From contig NZ_WEGL01000004.1 in assembly GCF_009604455.1 (NCBI RefSeq), forward strand, positions 558,001-622,000: 64,000 bases of DNA, given 5' to 3'. Origin of the DNA: Streptomyces sp. RB17. GTDB lineage: Bacteria; Actinomycetota; Actinomycetes; Streptomycetales; Streptomycetaceae. Below are positions 42,396 through 50,994 of this stretch, piece by piece. Below the pieces are notes generated by a model that searched no databases, was not told the DNA's origin, and was given only the letters and a program-made list of their open reading frames with translations. Position 1 is the first letter of the stretch; each line of letters starts with the position of its first letter. The position numbers were made by a program, and so were the translations under genes.

Positions 42396-44096
42396 ATGAG
42401 TCCAGAAGTCGCAGGCTTCCTCCAGCTGCTCGCCCTCATAGGCGCACTGGCGCTCGCCTGCATCCCGCTCGGCAACTACATGGCCAAGGTCTACTCCTCG
42501 AAGAAGCACCTGCGGGTGGAGAAGTGGATCTACCGGGCCATCGGTGCCAATCCCGACGCCGAGATGACCTGGCCCGCGTATCTGCGCGGTGTGCTGGCCT
42601 TCTCCGCCGTCAGCGTGCTCTTCCTGTACCTGCTGCAGCGGCTGCAGGGCGTGCTGCCCGGCTCGCTGGGCTTCTCGGCGGTGAGCCCGGCGCAGTCGTT
42701 CAACACGGCCGTGTCGTTCGTGACGAACACGAACTGGCAGTCGTACTACGGCGAGCAGACCATGGGTCACGTCGTACAGACCGCCGGTCTTGCCGTGCAG
42801 AACTTCGTCTCGGCGGCCGTCGGCATGGCCGTCGCGGTGGCGCTGGTGCGGGGCTTCGCGCTCCCCCACTCTCGGCTTCGCTCGAGCCGGGGGACCCCCA
42901 TGCGCACCGGTGAACTGGGCAACTTCTGGTCCGACCTGGTCCGTGGCACGCTGCGGATCCTGATGCCGGGTGCCGCGATCGCCGCCGTCGTGCTCGTGGC
43001 GTGCGGCGCGATCCAGAACTTCTCCGGCATCCACGAGGTCGGCCAGTTCATGGGCGGTTCGCAGCAGTGGAACGGCGGCGCGGTGGCCTCGCAGGAGGCC
43101 ATCAAGGAGCTCGGTACGAACGGCGGCGGCTACTTCAACGCCAACTCCGCGCACCCCTTCGAGAACCCGACGCCGTTCACGAACCTGTTCGAGATCTTCC
43201 TGATCCTGGTGATCCCGTTCTCGCTGACCCGCACCTTCGGCGTGATGGTCGGCAACGTGAAGCAGGGTTACGCGATCCTCGCCACGACGGTCACCATCTG
43301 GCTGGGCTTCACCGTCCTGATGATGTGGACCGAGTTCGCCCACCACGGCGCGGCCCTCCAGGCCGCGGGCGGCGCGATGGAGGGCAAGGAGGTCCGCTTC
43401 GGCGTCGGCTCGTCGTCGATCTTCGCGACCTCGACCACGCTCACCTCGACCGGTGCGGTGGACTCCTTCCACTCCTCCTTCACCGGCCTGGGCGGCGGCA
43501 TCGCGATGCTGGGCATGATGCTGGGCGAGATCGCGCCCGGCGGCACCGGCTCCGGTCTCTACGGCATGCTGATCATGGCTGTGATCGCGGTGTTCATCGC
43601 CGGTCTGATGGTCGGCCGTACGCCCGAGTACCTGGGCAAGAAGACAGGCGGCCGCGAGATGAGGCTCGCCGCCTGCTACATCCTCGTCACCCCCGCCCTG
43701 GTGCTGGTCTTCACCGCGGCCTCCATGGCGCTGCCGACCCCGCCGCACTCGATGCTCAACTCCGGCGCGCACGGGTTCTCCGAGGTGCTGTACGCCTTCA
43801 CGTCGGCGTCGAACAACAACGGTTCGGCCTTCGCCGGTCTGAACGCGAACACGGACTGGTTCAACACCATGACCGGGCTCGCGATGCTGCTGGGCCGCTT
43901 CCTGCCGATGGTGTTCGTGCTGGCGCTGGCCGGCTCGCTCGCCGAGCAGCAGCCGGTGCCGGTGACCGCGGGCACCCTGCGCACCGAGAAGCCGCTGTTC
44001 ACCGGCCTGCTTGTGGGCGCGATCCTGATCATCACGGGTCTGACCTACTTCCCGGCGCTGGCGCTGGGTCCGCTGGCCGAGGGGCTGGCGTCATGA
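42396..44096 (+). CDS. kdpA: Potassium-transporting ATPase subunit A
   Basis: The 566-residue protein is the K+ channel-like subunit of the high-affinity KdpFABC pump. Selectivity loops such as NTAVSFVTNTNWQSYYGEQ, KELGTNGGGYFNANSAHPFE and AFTSASNNNGSAFAGLNANT are intact. It carries an insertion at residues 156-169 (LPHSRLRSSRGTPM), within a cytosolic loop between ALVRGFA and RTGELGNFWSDLVRGT. The inserted DNA looks like a dispersed repeat. The rest is standard, so the protein may still work. kdpB starts within its stop codon (ATGA). Confidence 0.96.
   Translation: MSPEVAGFLQLLALIGALALACIPLGNYMAKVYSSKKHLRVEKWIYRAIGANPDAEMTWPAYLRGVLAFSAVSVLFLYLLQRLQGVLPGSLGFSAVSPAQSFNTAVSFVTNTNWQSYYGEQTMGHVVQTAGLAVQNFVSAAVGMAVAVALVRGFALPHSRLRSSRGTPMRTGELGNFWSDLVRGTLRILMPGAAIAAVVLVACGAIQNFSGIHEVGQFMGGSQQWNGGAVASQEAIKELGTNGGGYFNANSAHPFENPTPFTNLFEIFLILVIPFSLTRTFGVMVGNVKQGYAILATTVTIWLGFTVLMMWTEFAHHGAALQAAGGAMEGKEVRFGVGSSSIFATSTTLTSTGAVDSFHSSFTGLGGGIAMLGMMLGEIAPGGTGSGLYGMLIMAVIAVFIAGLMVGRTPEYLGKKTGGREMRLAACYILVTPALVLVFTAASMALPTPPHSMLNSGAHGFSEVLYAFTSASNNNGSAFAGLNANTDWFNTMTGLAMLLGRFLPMVFVLALAGSLAEQQPVPVTAGTLRTEKPLFTGLLVGAILIITGLTYFPALALGPLAEGLAS
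42861..42902 (+). repeat. Repeat-like DNA inserted in frame in kdpA
   Basis: The stretch CTCCCCCACTCTCGGCTTCG, then CTCGAGCCGGGGGACCCCCA, then TG has a short inverted stem CGGCT/AGCCG and an outer CCCCC/GGGGG pairing. I recall this element as dispersed between Streptomyces genes. Here it lies inside a conserved gene and reads through in frame (14 codons). Confidence 0.65.
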
Positions 44097-46207
44097 CGAC
44101 CGACATCAAGAAGTACGAGGACTCCATGTCCACTCCCACCCTTGCGCCCCACCAGGACGCGCCGACCGGGCACAAGCCCGCCGAAACCCGTGTCGGAGCG
44201 GGCCTCTTCGAACCCAGGGCGCTGGTCAGGTCCCTGCCGGACGCCCTCCGCAAGCTCGACCCGCGGGTGATGGTCAAGTCGCCCGTGATGTTCGTGGTGT
44301 GGATCGGGTCCGTGCTCACCACCGTCTTCTCCGCCAAGGATCCGGGCGACTGGTTCGGCTGGACGATCAGCGCCTGGCTGTGGCTGACCGTGATCTTCGC
44401 CAACCTGGCGGAGGCGGTCGCCGAGGGCCGCGGCAAGGCGCAGGCGGACACGCTGCGCAAGGCCAAGACCGACACCGTGGCACGCAAGGTCGACGGGACC
44501 GTGGTCGCCGGTACCGAGTTGACGATCGGTGATGTCGTGGTCTGCGAGGCCGGTGACGTCATCCCCGGTGACGGTGACGTCGTCGAGGGTGTCGCCTCGG
44601 TGGACGAGTCTGCGATCACCGGCGAGTCGGCCCCGGTCATCCGCGAGTCCGGCGGTGACCGTTCGGCCGTCACGGGCGGTACGAAGGTGCTGTCCGACCG
44701 GATCGTCATCAAGATCACGACGAAGCCCGGCGAGACCTTCATCGACCGCATGATCAACCTGGTCGAGGGTGCCGCCCGGCAGAAGACGCCCAACGAGATC
44801 GCGCTGAACATCCTGCTGGCGTCGCTGACCATCGTCTTCCTGCTCGCGGTGGCCACCCTTCCGCCGTTCGCGAACTACGCGGGCACGCATCTGACCATGG
44901 TCGTGCTGGTGGCCCTGCTGGTCTGTCTGATCCCGACCACGATCGGCGCCCTGCTGTCCGCGATCGGCATCGCGGGCATGGACCGGCTGGTGCAGCGCAA
45001 TGTGCTCGCCATGTCGGGCCGCGCGGTCGAGGCCGCCGGTGACGTGTCGACCCTGCTGCTGGACAAGACCGGCACCATCACCCTCGGCAACCGCCAGGCC
45101 GCCGAGTTCGTGCCGGTCCAGGGCACCACCGAGGCGGAGGTCGCGGACGCGGCCCAGCTGTCCTCGCTGGCCGACGAGACGCCCGAGGGCCGTTCGATCG
45201 TCGTGCTGGCCAAGGAGAAGTACGGGCTGCGCGTGCGGCACCAGGGCGAACTGGTCGGCGCCGAGTGGATCGAGTTCACCGCCCAGACCCGGATGTCGGG
45301 TGTGGACGTCGACGGCCGGAAGATCCGCAAGGGCGCCACGGCCTCGGTCATCGCCTGGGTGAAGGAGCAGGGCGGCACGGTCGCGGGAGACGCGGACGGC
45401 ATGGCGAACCGCATCTCCGAGGCCGGCGGCACTCCGCTGCTGGTCGCCGTGAACGACGACAAGGGCGCCCGGGTCCTGGGGGTCATCCACCTCAAGGACG
45501 TCGTCAAGGAGGGCATGCGGGAGCGGTTCGAGGAGCTGCGCCGCATGGGCATCAAGACGGTCATGATCACGGGTGACAACCCGCTGACCGCGAAGGCGAT
45601 CGCCGAGGAGGCGGGCGTCGACGACTTCCTCGCGGAGGCGACTCCCGAGGACAAGATAGCCCTCATCAAGCGGGAGCAGGCCGGCGGCAAGCTGGTCGCG
45701 ATGACCGGTGACGGTACGAACGACGCGCCGGCGCTCGCCCAGGCGGACGTCGGCGTGGCGATGAACACCGGTACGTCGGCCGCCAAGGAGGCCGGCAACA
45801 TGGTCGACCTCGACTCCAACCCGACCAAGCTGATCGAGATCGTCGAGATCGGCAAGCAACTCCTCATCACCCGGGGCGCGCTGACGACGTTCTCCATCGC
45901 CAACGACGTCGCGAAGTACTTCGCGATCATCCCGGCGCTGTTCGCGGCGGTCTACCCGGGCCTGGACAAGCTGAACATCATGCACCTGTCCTCGCCCAAC
46001 TCCGCGATCCTGTCGGCCGTCGTCTTCAACGCGCTGATCATCATCGCGCTGGTGCCGCTGTCCCTGAAAGGCGTGCGGTACCGGCCGATGAGCGCCGACA
46101 AGATGCTCCGGCGCAACCTCGGGATCTACGGCATCGGCGGCCTGATCGCGCCCTTCATCGGCATCAAGGTCATCGACCTGCTCATCTCCCTGATCCCCGG
46201 GCTGTAA
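44093..46207 (+). CDS. kdpB: Potassium-transporting ATPase subunit B (P-type ATPase)
   Basis: The 704-residue catalytic subunit carries the phosphorylated Asp324 in LLLDKTGTITLGN, the TGES motif in AITGESAPVIRESG, the GDGTNDAPALAQADVGVAMN hinge, and membrane helices such as VMFVVWIGSVLTTVF and VVLVALLVCLIPTTIGALLS. It hydrolyses ATP to drive K+ import through KdpA. The N-terminus has a hydrophilic extension of about 45 residues before the first helix, common in actinomycetes. ATGA overlap with kdpA; kdpC starts about 28 bp downstream. Confidence 0.98.
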   Translation: MTTDIKKYEDSMSTPTLAPHQDAPTGHKPAETRVGAGLFEPRALVRSLPDALRKLDPRVMVKSPVMFVVWIGSVLTTVFSAKDPGDWFGWTISAWLWLTVIFANLAEAVAEGRGKAQADTLRKAKTDTVARKVDGTVVAGTELTIGDVVVCEAGDVIPGDGDVVEGVASVDESAITGESAPVIRESGGDRSAVTGGTKVLSDRIVIKITTKPGETFIDRMINLVEGAARQKTPNEIALNILLASLTIVFLLAVATLPPFANYAGTHLTMVVLVALLVCLIPTTIGALLSAIGIAGMDRLVQRNVLAMSGRAVEAAGDVSTLLLDKTGTITLGNRQAAEFVPVQGTTEAEVADAAQLSSLADETPEGRSIVVLAKEKYGLRVRHQGELVGAEWIEFTAQTRMSGVDVDGRKIRKGATASVIAWVKEQGGTVAGDADGMANRISEAGGTPLLVAVNDDKGARVLGVIHLKDVVKEGMRERFEELRRMGIKTVMITGDNPLTAKAIAEEAGVDDFLAEATPEDKIALIKREQAGGKLVAMTGDGTNDAPALAQADVGVAMNTGTSAAKEAGNMVDLDSNPTKLIEIVEIGKQLLITRGALTTFSIANDVAKYFAIIPALFAAVYPGLDKLNIMHLSSPNSAILSAVVFNALIIIALVPLSLKGVRYRPMSADKMLRRNLGIYGIGGLIAPFIGIKVIDLLISLIPGL

Positions 46208-46234
46208 TTTTCTGAAAGCGCGGTGAAGTCCACC

Positions 46235-46867
46235 ATGAACAACTCCCTTGTGAACACCGCCCGTCTGCTGGGCGCGGGCCTGCGGGCGCTGCTGGTGTTG
46301 ACCGTGCTGACGGGCGTCCTCTATCCGCTGGCCGTCACGGGCGTGGCCCAGGCGCTGTTCCACGACAAGGCGAACGGCTCCGAGCTCAAGGCGGACGGCA
46401 GGGTCGTGGGCTCGTCGCTGATCGGGCAACAGGGCTACGGGCTCGACTACTTCCAGTCCCGCCCGGCGAACGGCCTCGGCACGAACAGCGTCAACACGCA
46501 GTACAAGCTGATCCTTTCCGGCGCCACCAACCTGTCCGCGGACAGCAAGGCGCTCCTCAAGCAGGTCGACGACGCCAAGGCCAGGGTGGTCAGGGACAAC
46601 TCCGTCCCCGGCTACACCGTCAAGCCGGCCGACGTCCCGGCCGACGCGGTCACCTCCTCCGGCTCCGGCCTCGACCCGGCGATCTCCCCGGAGTACGCCG
46701 AACTCCAGGTGCACCGGGTCGCCGCGAAGAACGGGCTTCCCGTCGCCGCGGTGGAGAAGCTGGTCGAGGACCACACCACCGGCCGCACCCTGGGCTTCAT
46801 CGGCGAGCCGCGGGTGAACGTCCTGGAGCTCAACATCGCGCTCAAGGACCTCGTGACGAAGAAGTGA
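46235..46867 (+). CDS. kdpC: Potassium-transporting ATPase subunit C
   Basis: The protein (210 residues from ATG 46235) has one N-terminal membrane helix (RALLVLTVLTGVLYPLAVTG) and the KdpC signature GSSLIGQQGYGLDYFQSRP, with the later DPAISPEYAELQVHRVAAKN. GTG 46223 is an alternative start, but ATG 46235 follows GGTGAAG better. KdpC stabilises ATP binding by KdpB. A terminator-like hairpin follows its stop; in the usual kdp order kdpD would come next and is missing. Confidence 0.95.
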   Translation: MNNSLVNTARLLGAGLRALLVLTVLTGVLYPLAVTGVAQALFHDKANGSELKADGRVVGSSLIGQQGYGLDYFQSRPANGLGTNSVNTQYKLILSGATNLSADSKALLKQVDDAKARVVRDNSVPGYTVKPADVPADAVTSSGSGLDPAISPEYAELQVHRVAAKNGLPVAAVEKLVEDHTTGRTLGFIGEPRVNVLELNIALKDLVTKK

Positions 46868-46888
46868 CCGCCTTACGCGTTCCGCGAC

Positions 46889-46918
46889 GGGAGTCGGCAC
46901 CTCGGGGCGCCGACTCCC
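46889..46918. terminator. Hairpin between kdpC and kdpE
   Basis: GGGAGTCGGC (46889-46898) and GCCGACTCCC (46909-46918) form a perfect 10-bp stem with a 10-base loop. It can end the kdpFABC transcript, leaving kdpE to read-through or its own promoter. It is not followed by a T-run. Confidence 0.7.
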
Positions 46919-46944
46919 GCAGGCATGACAGGAGAGGCACACCC

Positions 46945-47529
46945 ATGACCAGGGTGCTCGTGGTCGAGGACGACCCGCAGCTCGTACGGGCCCACGTCAT
47001 CGACTTGCAGGCACGTCACTACGGCGTGGACACCGCCCCCGACGGAGCCACGGCCCTCCGGCTCGCCGCCGCGCGCCGGCCCGACATGGTGCTGCTGGAC
47101 CTCGGTCTGCCCGACATGGACGGCGTCGACGTCATCAAGGGCGTACGGGGCTGGAGCCGGATGCCGATCCTGGTCCTGTCCGCCCGGCAGGCGTCCGACG
47201 AGAAAGTGGCCGCGCTCGACGCCGGCGCCGACGACTACATCACCAAGCCGTTCACCCTGGACCTGCCGGCCAAGAAGGCCGTACGGGACGGGCGGGACGT
47301 ACGGCTGACCCCGACCGACTGGCACCTGCTGGAGATGCTGGTCACCAACCCGGGACGGCTGATCACCCAGAGACAGCTGCTCCAGGAGGTCTGGGGTGTC
47401 TCGCAGCGCAACAAGACGAACTACCTGCGCGTCTACATGGCCCAGCTCCGCCGCAAGTTGGAGACGGACCCCTCCCATCCCCGCTATCTGATCACCGAGC
47501 CCGGCATGGGCTACCGCTTCGAGGGATGA
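46945..47529 (+). CDS. kdpE: KdpE-like response regulator with internal deletion
   Basis: The 194-residue protein has a receiver domain with Asp52 in LLDLGLPDMDG and Lys101 in YITKPF, then continues at once with TLDLPAKKAVRDGRDVRLTP and the OmpR-type winged helix (RQLLQEVWGVSQRNKTNYLR). A normal OmpR-family protein has about 30 residues between KPF and the equivalent strand; compare the intact regulator at 50275. The receiver's last helix and linker are thus missing. It may be impaired, or constitutively different. ATG 46945 has AGGAGAGG. Identity as KdpE rests on position and on the WHLLE...NYLRVYMAQLRRKLE tail. Confidence 0.85.
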   Translation: MTRVLVVEDDPQLVRAHVIDLQARHYGVDTAPDGATALRLAAARRPDMVLLDLGLPDMDGVDVIKGVRGWSRMPILVLSARQASDEKVAALDAGADDYITKPFTLDLPAKKAVRDGRDVRLTPTDWHLLEMLVTNPGRLITQRQLLQEVWGVSQRNKTNYLRVYMAQLRRKLETDPSHPRYLITEPGMGYRFEG

Positions 47530-47530
47530 C

Positions 47531-47548
47531 ATGGCCCGCGGCAAGCTT
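47531..47548 (+). pseudogene. Six-codon start resembling kdpD (deletion scar)
   Basis: Directly after the kdpE stop, ATGGCCCGCGGCAAGCTT encodes MARGKL, the beginning I recall for Streptomyces KdpD sensor kinases (MARGKLRIYLGAAPGVGKT). From the next codon the sequence no longer resembles KdpD and leads into the upstream region of the MFS gene. The rest of kdpD is absent from the window. Confidence 0.45.
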
Positions 47549-47623
47549 GGTTTCAAGGCACCCCGCCGGTGCGGTGAGCCTCGCGCGCCGTCAGCGTGGC
47601 CGGCGCCTGCTACGTTCGCTGAC

Positions 47624-48802
47624 GTGGTGAAGCCGCACGGGACCGGGCCGGAGGCCGCCGCGGCCTCGGCCCGGCGGATGTGGCCGCTGTACGCGGCCGG
47701 GTTCACCACGGCCTTCGGGGCGCACGGCATCGCCGCGAACCTCGGCGGTCACGCCCGGGGCGCGGTCACCTCCCTGCTGGTGCTGGGCGGGCTGCTCGCC
47801 CTGTACGACGGCGCCGAGGTGATCCTCAAGCCGGTGTTCGGCACCCTCGCCGACCGCGTCGGTGCCCGCCCGGTGCTGCTGGGCGGCCTCGTGGCCTTCG
47901 CGGTGGCGTCCGCGCTGTACGTGGCGGCGGACAGCCCGGGCTGGCTGTGGGCGGCCCGGCTCGGCCAGGGCGCCGCGGCCTCCGCGTTCTCGCCGTCCGC
48001 CTCCGCGCTCGTGGCCCGGCTCAACCCGGCCGCCCGGCACGGCCGCGTCTTCGGCAGTTACGGCTTCTACAAGTCCATCGGCTACACGCTCGGCCCGCTG
48101 CTCGGCGGTGTCCTGGTGTGGGCCGGTGGGATGCGGCTGCTGTTCGCCGTCCTGGCGGCGCTGGGCGCGGCGGTCGCCGTCTGGGCCGGGCTCGCCGTTC
48201 CCGTCGTACCCCCGCTGCCGAAGACCCGGCAGACCGTGCTGGACCTGGCCCGGCGCCTCGCCGACCCGGCCTTCCTCGCCCCGACCTGCGCGCTGGCGGC
48301 GGCGACCGCCGCGCTGTCGGTCGGGGTCGGGTTCCTGCCGGTCTCCGGCCGCGCCGCCGGACTGGGCACGGTCGCGACCGGCGCGGCGGTGTCGGTGCTC
48401 GCAGGCTGCGCGGCCGTCGTACAGCCGAGGGCCGGGCGAGCGCTGGACGACGGGCGGCTGACCACTCGCTCCGGCCTGGCGGCGGGGCTGTCCGTCACCG
48501 CCGTGGGCCTGGCCTGCGCGATGCTGCCCGGCCTCACCGGCATCCTCACCGGAGCCGCCCTCATCGGCATCGGCACGGGCCTGATCACCCCGCTGGGCTT
48601 CGCCGCGCTGGCGTCTTCGACTCCTCGGGAGCGGCTGGGGCAGACGATGGGGGCGGCGGAACTCGGGCGTGAACTCGGGGACGCGGGCGGGCCGTTGCTG
48701 GTGGCGGTGGTCGCCTCCGGCGCCACGCTGAACTACGGCTTCGGCGCGCTCGGGATTCTCGTGGGGACGGGGGCCTTGGTGGCGTTCGTCCGGCGGGCCT
48801 GA
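47624..48802 (+). CDS. MFS transporter
   Basis: From GTG 47624 or 47627 the protein has about 393 residues and twelve hydrophobic segments. The first reads MWPLYAAGFTTAFGAHGIAA; the cytosolic loop between helices 2 and 3 is GTLADRVGARPVLLGGL, the MFS signature; the second half starts after ARRLADPAFLAPTCALAA. Substrate is unknown; proton-driven drug or metabolite efflux is the usual role. TACGTT at 47611-47616 could be the -10 of a leaderless transcript. The upstream frame (47531-47623) derives from the kdpD scar and is unlikely to be translated as part of it. Confidence 0.9.
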   Translation: MVKPHGTGPEAAAASARRMWPLYAAGFTTAFGAHGIAANLGGHARGAVTSLLVLGGLLALYDGAEVILKPVFGTLADRVGARPVLLGGLVAFAVASALYVAADSPGWLWAARLGQGAAASAFSPSASALVARLNPAARHGRVFGSYGFYKSIGYTLGPLLGGVLVWAGGMRLLFAVLAALGAAVAVWAGLAVPVVPPLPKTRQTVLDLARRLADPAFLAPTCALAAATAALSVGVGFLPVSGRAAGLGTVATGAAVSVLAGCAAVVQPRAGRALDDGRLTTRSGLAAGLSVTAVGLACAMLPGLTGILTGAALIGIGTGLITPLGFAALASSTPRERLGQTMGAAELGRELGDAGGPLLVAVVASGATLNYGFGALGILVGTGALVAFVRRA

Positions 48803-48834
48803 GGGGGTGCACCCCCAAGCGAATCGTGCGACTC

Positions 48835-48877
48835 GTTCAACAAGGCAGCCCAAGTCGGTTCAACAAGGCAGCTCAAG
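48835..48877. repeat. 20-bp direct repeat at the 3' end of the sensor-kinase gene
   Basis: GTTCAACAAGGCAGCCCAAG (48835-48854) and GTTCAACAAGGCAGCTCAAG (48858-48877) differ at one base. The second copy includes the kinase stop codon and its last five codons; the first is a near-identical copy outside the gene, so the gene's end has been tandemly duplicated. Confidence 0.9.
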
Positions 48878-50278
48878 AATGACCGACGCCCCGCCCCCGG
48901 CGTTCTCCGCCCGCGCCGCACCCCCGTGAGCCACGGCCACGGCCTGCACGAACGCGAGCCCCAGACCGGAACCCTCGCCCGTGCGGCTGGCTTCCGCGCG
49001 GGCGAAGCGGTCGAAGGCCCGGGGCAGAAACCCGGGCGGGAAGCCCGGCCCCTCGTCGGTGACGGACAGCCGCAGCCGGCCCTGGTGGACGGAGGCCGTG
49101 ACGGTGACGCCCCCCGTGCCGTGGCGCAGCGCGTTGTCGACCAGGTTGCCGATGGCCGGCACCAGCCAGCGGGTGTCGACGTCGACGGTGGTGTCCGCCG
49201 CGTCGGCGCAAACGCCGCGCCCGGCCCGTTCGGCGGTGCGCAGATGCGGGGCCACGGCGGTGTCGACCAGACCGGCGAGCCGTACCGGTGCCCGGGTGAT
49301 GTGTCCGGTGCTGCCGAGTTCCTCCAGGGCCAGCAGGGCGTTGGACAGGTCGATCAGGCGTTGGACCTCCGCGTCCACGGAGCGCAGGGTCTGGTTGAGT
49401 TCCTCGGCGGAGCGGGGGCGGTGCAGTGCGACGTCGACCTCGGCCCGGAGCAGGGACAGCGGGGTGCGCAGCTCGTGGCTGGCGTCCGCGACGAAGCGGC
49501 GCTCGCGGACGGCGGACGCCTCCAGGCGGTCGAGCATGCGGTTGAGGGTGTGCCCGAGCCGGGTGATCTCGTCGTCGCGGTCGGCGGGCACGTCCAGGCG
49601 CAGGTTCGGTCCGCCGTCGGCGAGGGCGGCGGCCGTGGTGCGGTAGCGCTCGACGGGGCGCAGTGCGGCGCGGGCGGTGCGGTAGCCGACGTACGAGGCG
49701 GCGATGAGGGTCAGTCCGGAGGCGAGCGCGAGCTGGGCGAGGAGTTCCCGCAGGGCCTCGTCGCGATGGCCGCGGCGCACAGCGGCGACGACGACCCGGG
49801 TCGCCCCGCCGGCCCGGACCCGCTCGGCCTGGAGGCGCAGCGTGTCCGGAGTGATCGGCAGCAGGGAGCCGACGTCGCGACGCACCGCGTGTCCGCGTAC
49901 GGCGGTGTGGAGTTCGGCGGGGGTGAGCAGCGGCCGGTGGCCCACGGTGCCGTCGGCGGCGAGGACCCGGCCGTGCGGGTCGAGGACCTGGTAGAGGCTG
50001 CCGCTGGGGCCCGGTGGCAGTGTGGTGCCGGCGCGGACTGCCTGGTCGAGGCTGTGCCGGTAGCCGGCCAGGTCGTCGTGGAGCTGGCGGTCGAGGGCGG
50101 TCTGCACCCGCCAGTAGACCAGCCCCGCCGCCGCGGCCAGGACGAGGGACATCGTGACGGCGACGGCCAGCACGAGCCGGCCGACGACGGGCAGCCGCCC
50201 GAACCAGGCCGGCAGCCGCTTGGCCGGCCGCCCGAACCAGGCTCGCAGCCTGCCGGCAAGCAGCGGGGGCAGGGTCAC
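48860..50278 (-). CDS. Two-component sensor histidine kinase
   Basis: The 472-residue kinase has membrane helices at about residues 30-52 (RLVLAVAVTMSLVLAAAAGL) and 172-192 (LALASGLTLIAASYVGYRTA) around an external sensor loop of about 115 residues. A HAMP segment follows (ALRPVERYRTTAAALADG), then HisKA with phospho-His in ADASHELRTPLSLLRAEVDV, and a HATPase with NLVDNALRHG and GEGSGLGLAFVQAVAVAHGG. GTG 50278 overlaps the response-regulator stop (GTGA). No metal or ligand motif is obvious in the sensor loop. It is divergent from the DUF4956-VTC-PAP2 operon and is its likely controller. Confidence 0.94.
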   Translation of the reverse strand: MTLPPLLAGRLRAWFGRPAKRLPAWFGRLPVVGRLVLAVAVTMSLVLAAAAGLVYWRVQTALDRQLHDDLAGYRHSLDQAVRAGTTLPPGPSGSLYQVLDPHGRVLAADGTVGHRPLLTPAELHTAVRGHAVRRDVGSLLPITPDTLRLQAERVRAGGATRVVVAAVRRGHRDEALRELLAQLALASGLTLIAASYVGYRTARAALRPVERYRTTAAALADGGPNLRLDVPADRDDEITRLGHTLNRMLDRLEASAVRERRFVADASHELRTPLSLLRAEVDVALHRPRSAEELNQTLRSVDAEVQRLIDLSNALLALEELGSTGHITRAPVRLAGLVDTAVAPHLRTAERAGRGVCADAADTTVDVDTRWLVPAIGNLVDNALRHGTGGVTVTASVHQGRLRLSVTDEGPGFPPGFLPRAFDRFARAEASRTGEGSGLGLAFVQAVAVAHGGAARAENAGGGASVILELPC

Positions 50279-50946
50279 GGGGCGGTCTCCAGGCGGTAGC
50301 CGCGTCCGCGCAGGGTCGTGATCGTCGTACGATCGAAGGCCCGGTCGACCTTCGCGCGCACCTTGGAGACGTGCACGTCGATGGCGTTGCTGCGAAGGTC
50401 GGTCTCGCCGTCCCAGACCTCGTCGAGCAGCTGCAGCCGGGTCACCACGCACCCGGCGTGCTCCATCAGCACCCGCAGGACGTCGAACTCCCGCCGGGAC
50501 AGGTCGAGTTCGGTGTCAGCCCGCCAGACCCGCTGCTGCTCGGGGTCGAGGACGAGGTCGCCGACCTTCAGGCGGCCGGAGCCGTCGGGGCGGCGCCGGG
50601 AGATCGCCCGCAGCCGGGCCAGCAGCTCCTCCATGGCGAACGGCTTGACCACGTAGTCGTCGGCGCCGGCGTCGAGACCGGCGACCCGTTCGCTGATCGC
50701 AGCGCGTGCGGTGAGGAGGACTACGGGCACGTCGACGCCCTCGCCGCGCAGTGTCCGGCACACCTCGACCCCGTCCATCCCGGGCAGCATCACGTCCAGC
50801 AGGACCGCGTCCAGGCGGGGGTCACGGGCGGCGGCCAGCCCGGAGGGACCGTCGTAACGGCCCTCGGCGCTGTGTCCGGACTCGGTGAGGTAGCGGACGA
50901 CGAGGTCGGTGAGGCGGGACTCGTCGTCGACGACCAGGTAGTGCAT
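50275..50946 (-). CDS. OmpR-family response regulator
   Basis: The 223-residue regulator has an intact receiver (Asp51 in LLDVMLPGMDG, Lys101 in DDYVVKPF) with its last helix MEELLARLRAISRRRPDG, and a winged-helix output domain (VVTRLQLLDEVWDGETDLRS and HVSKVRAKVDRAF). ATG 50946 is the start. It is coupled with the kinase. A TTCATG-N5-TTCATG direct repeat 49 bp upstream of its start is a probable binding site; it lies in the gap shared with the divergent operon. Confidence 0.95.
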   Translation of the reverse strand: MHYLVVDDESRLTDLVVRYLTESGHSAEGRYDGPSGLAAARDPRLDAVLLDVMLPGMDGVEVCRTLRGEGVDVPVVLLTARAAISERVAGLDAGADDYVVKPFAMEELLARLRAISRRRPDGSGRLKVGDLVLDPEQQRVWRADTELDLSRREFDVLRVLMEHAGCVVTRLQLLDEVWDGETDLRSNAIDVHVSKVRAKVDRAFDRTTITTLRGRGYRLETAP

Positions 50947-50994
50947 GGCGGTCAGGCTAGCCGCCGCCACCCCCGCCCCGGACGTCCGGAAGCC

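Noticed and set aside
48803..48816. Perfect palindrome GGGGGTGCACCCCC after the MFS gene
   Set aside because: Without a loop it is a poor RNA hairpin; the GC content makes such palindromes common, and no partner site is seen.
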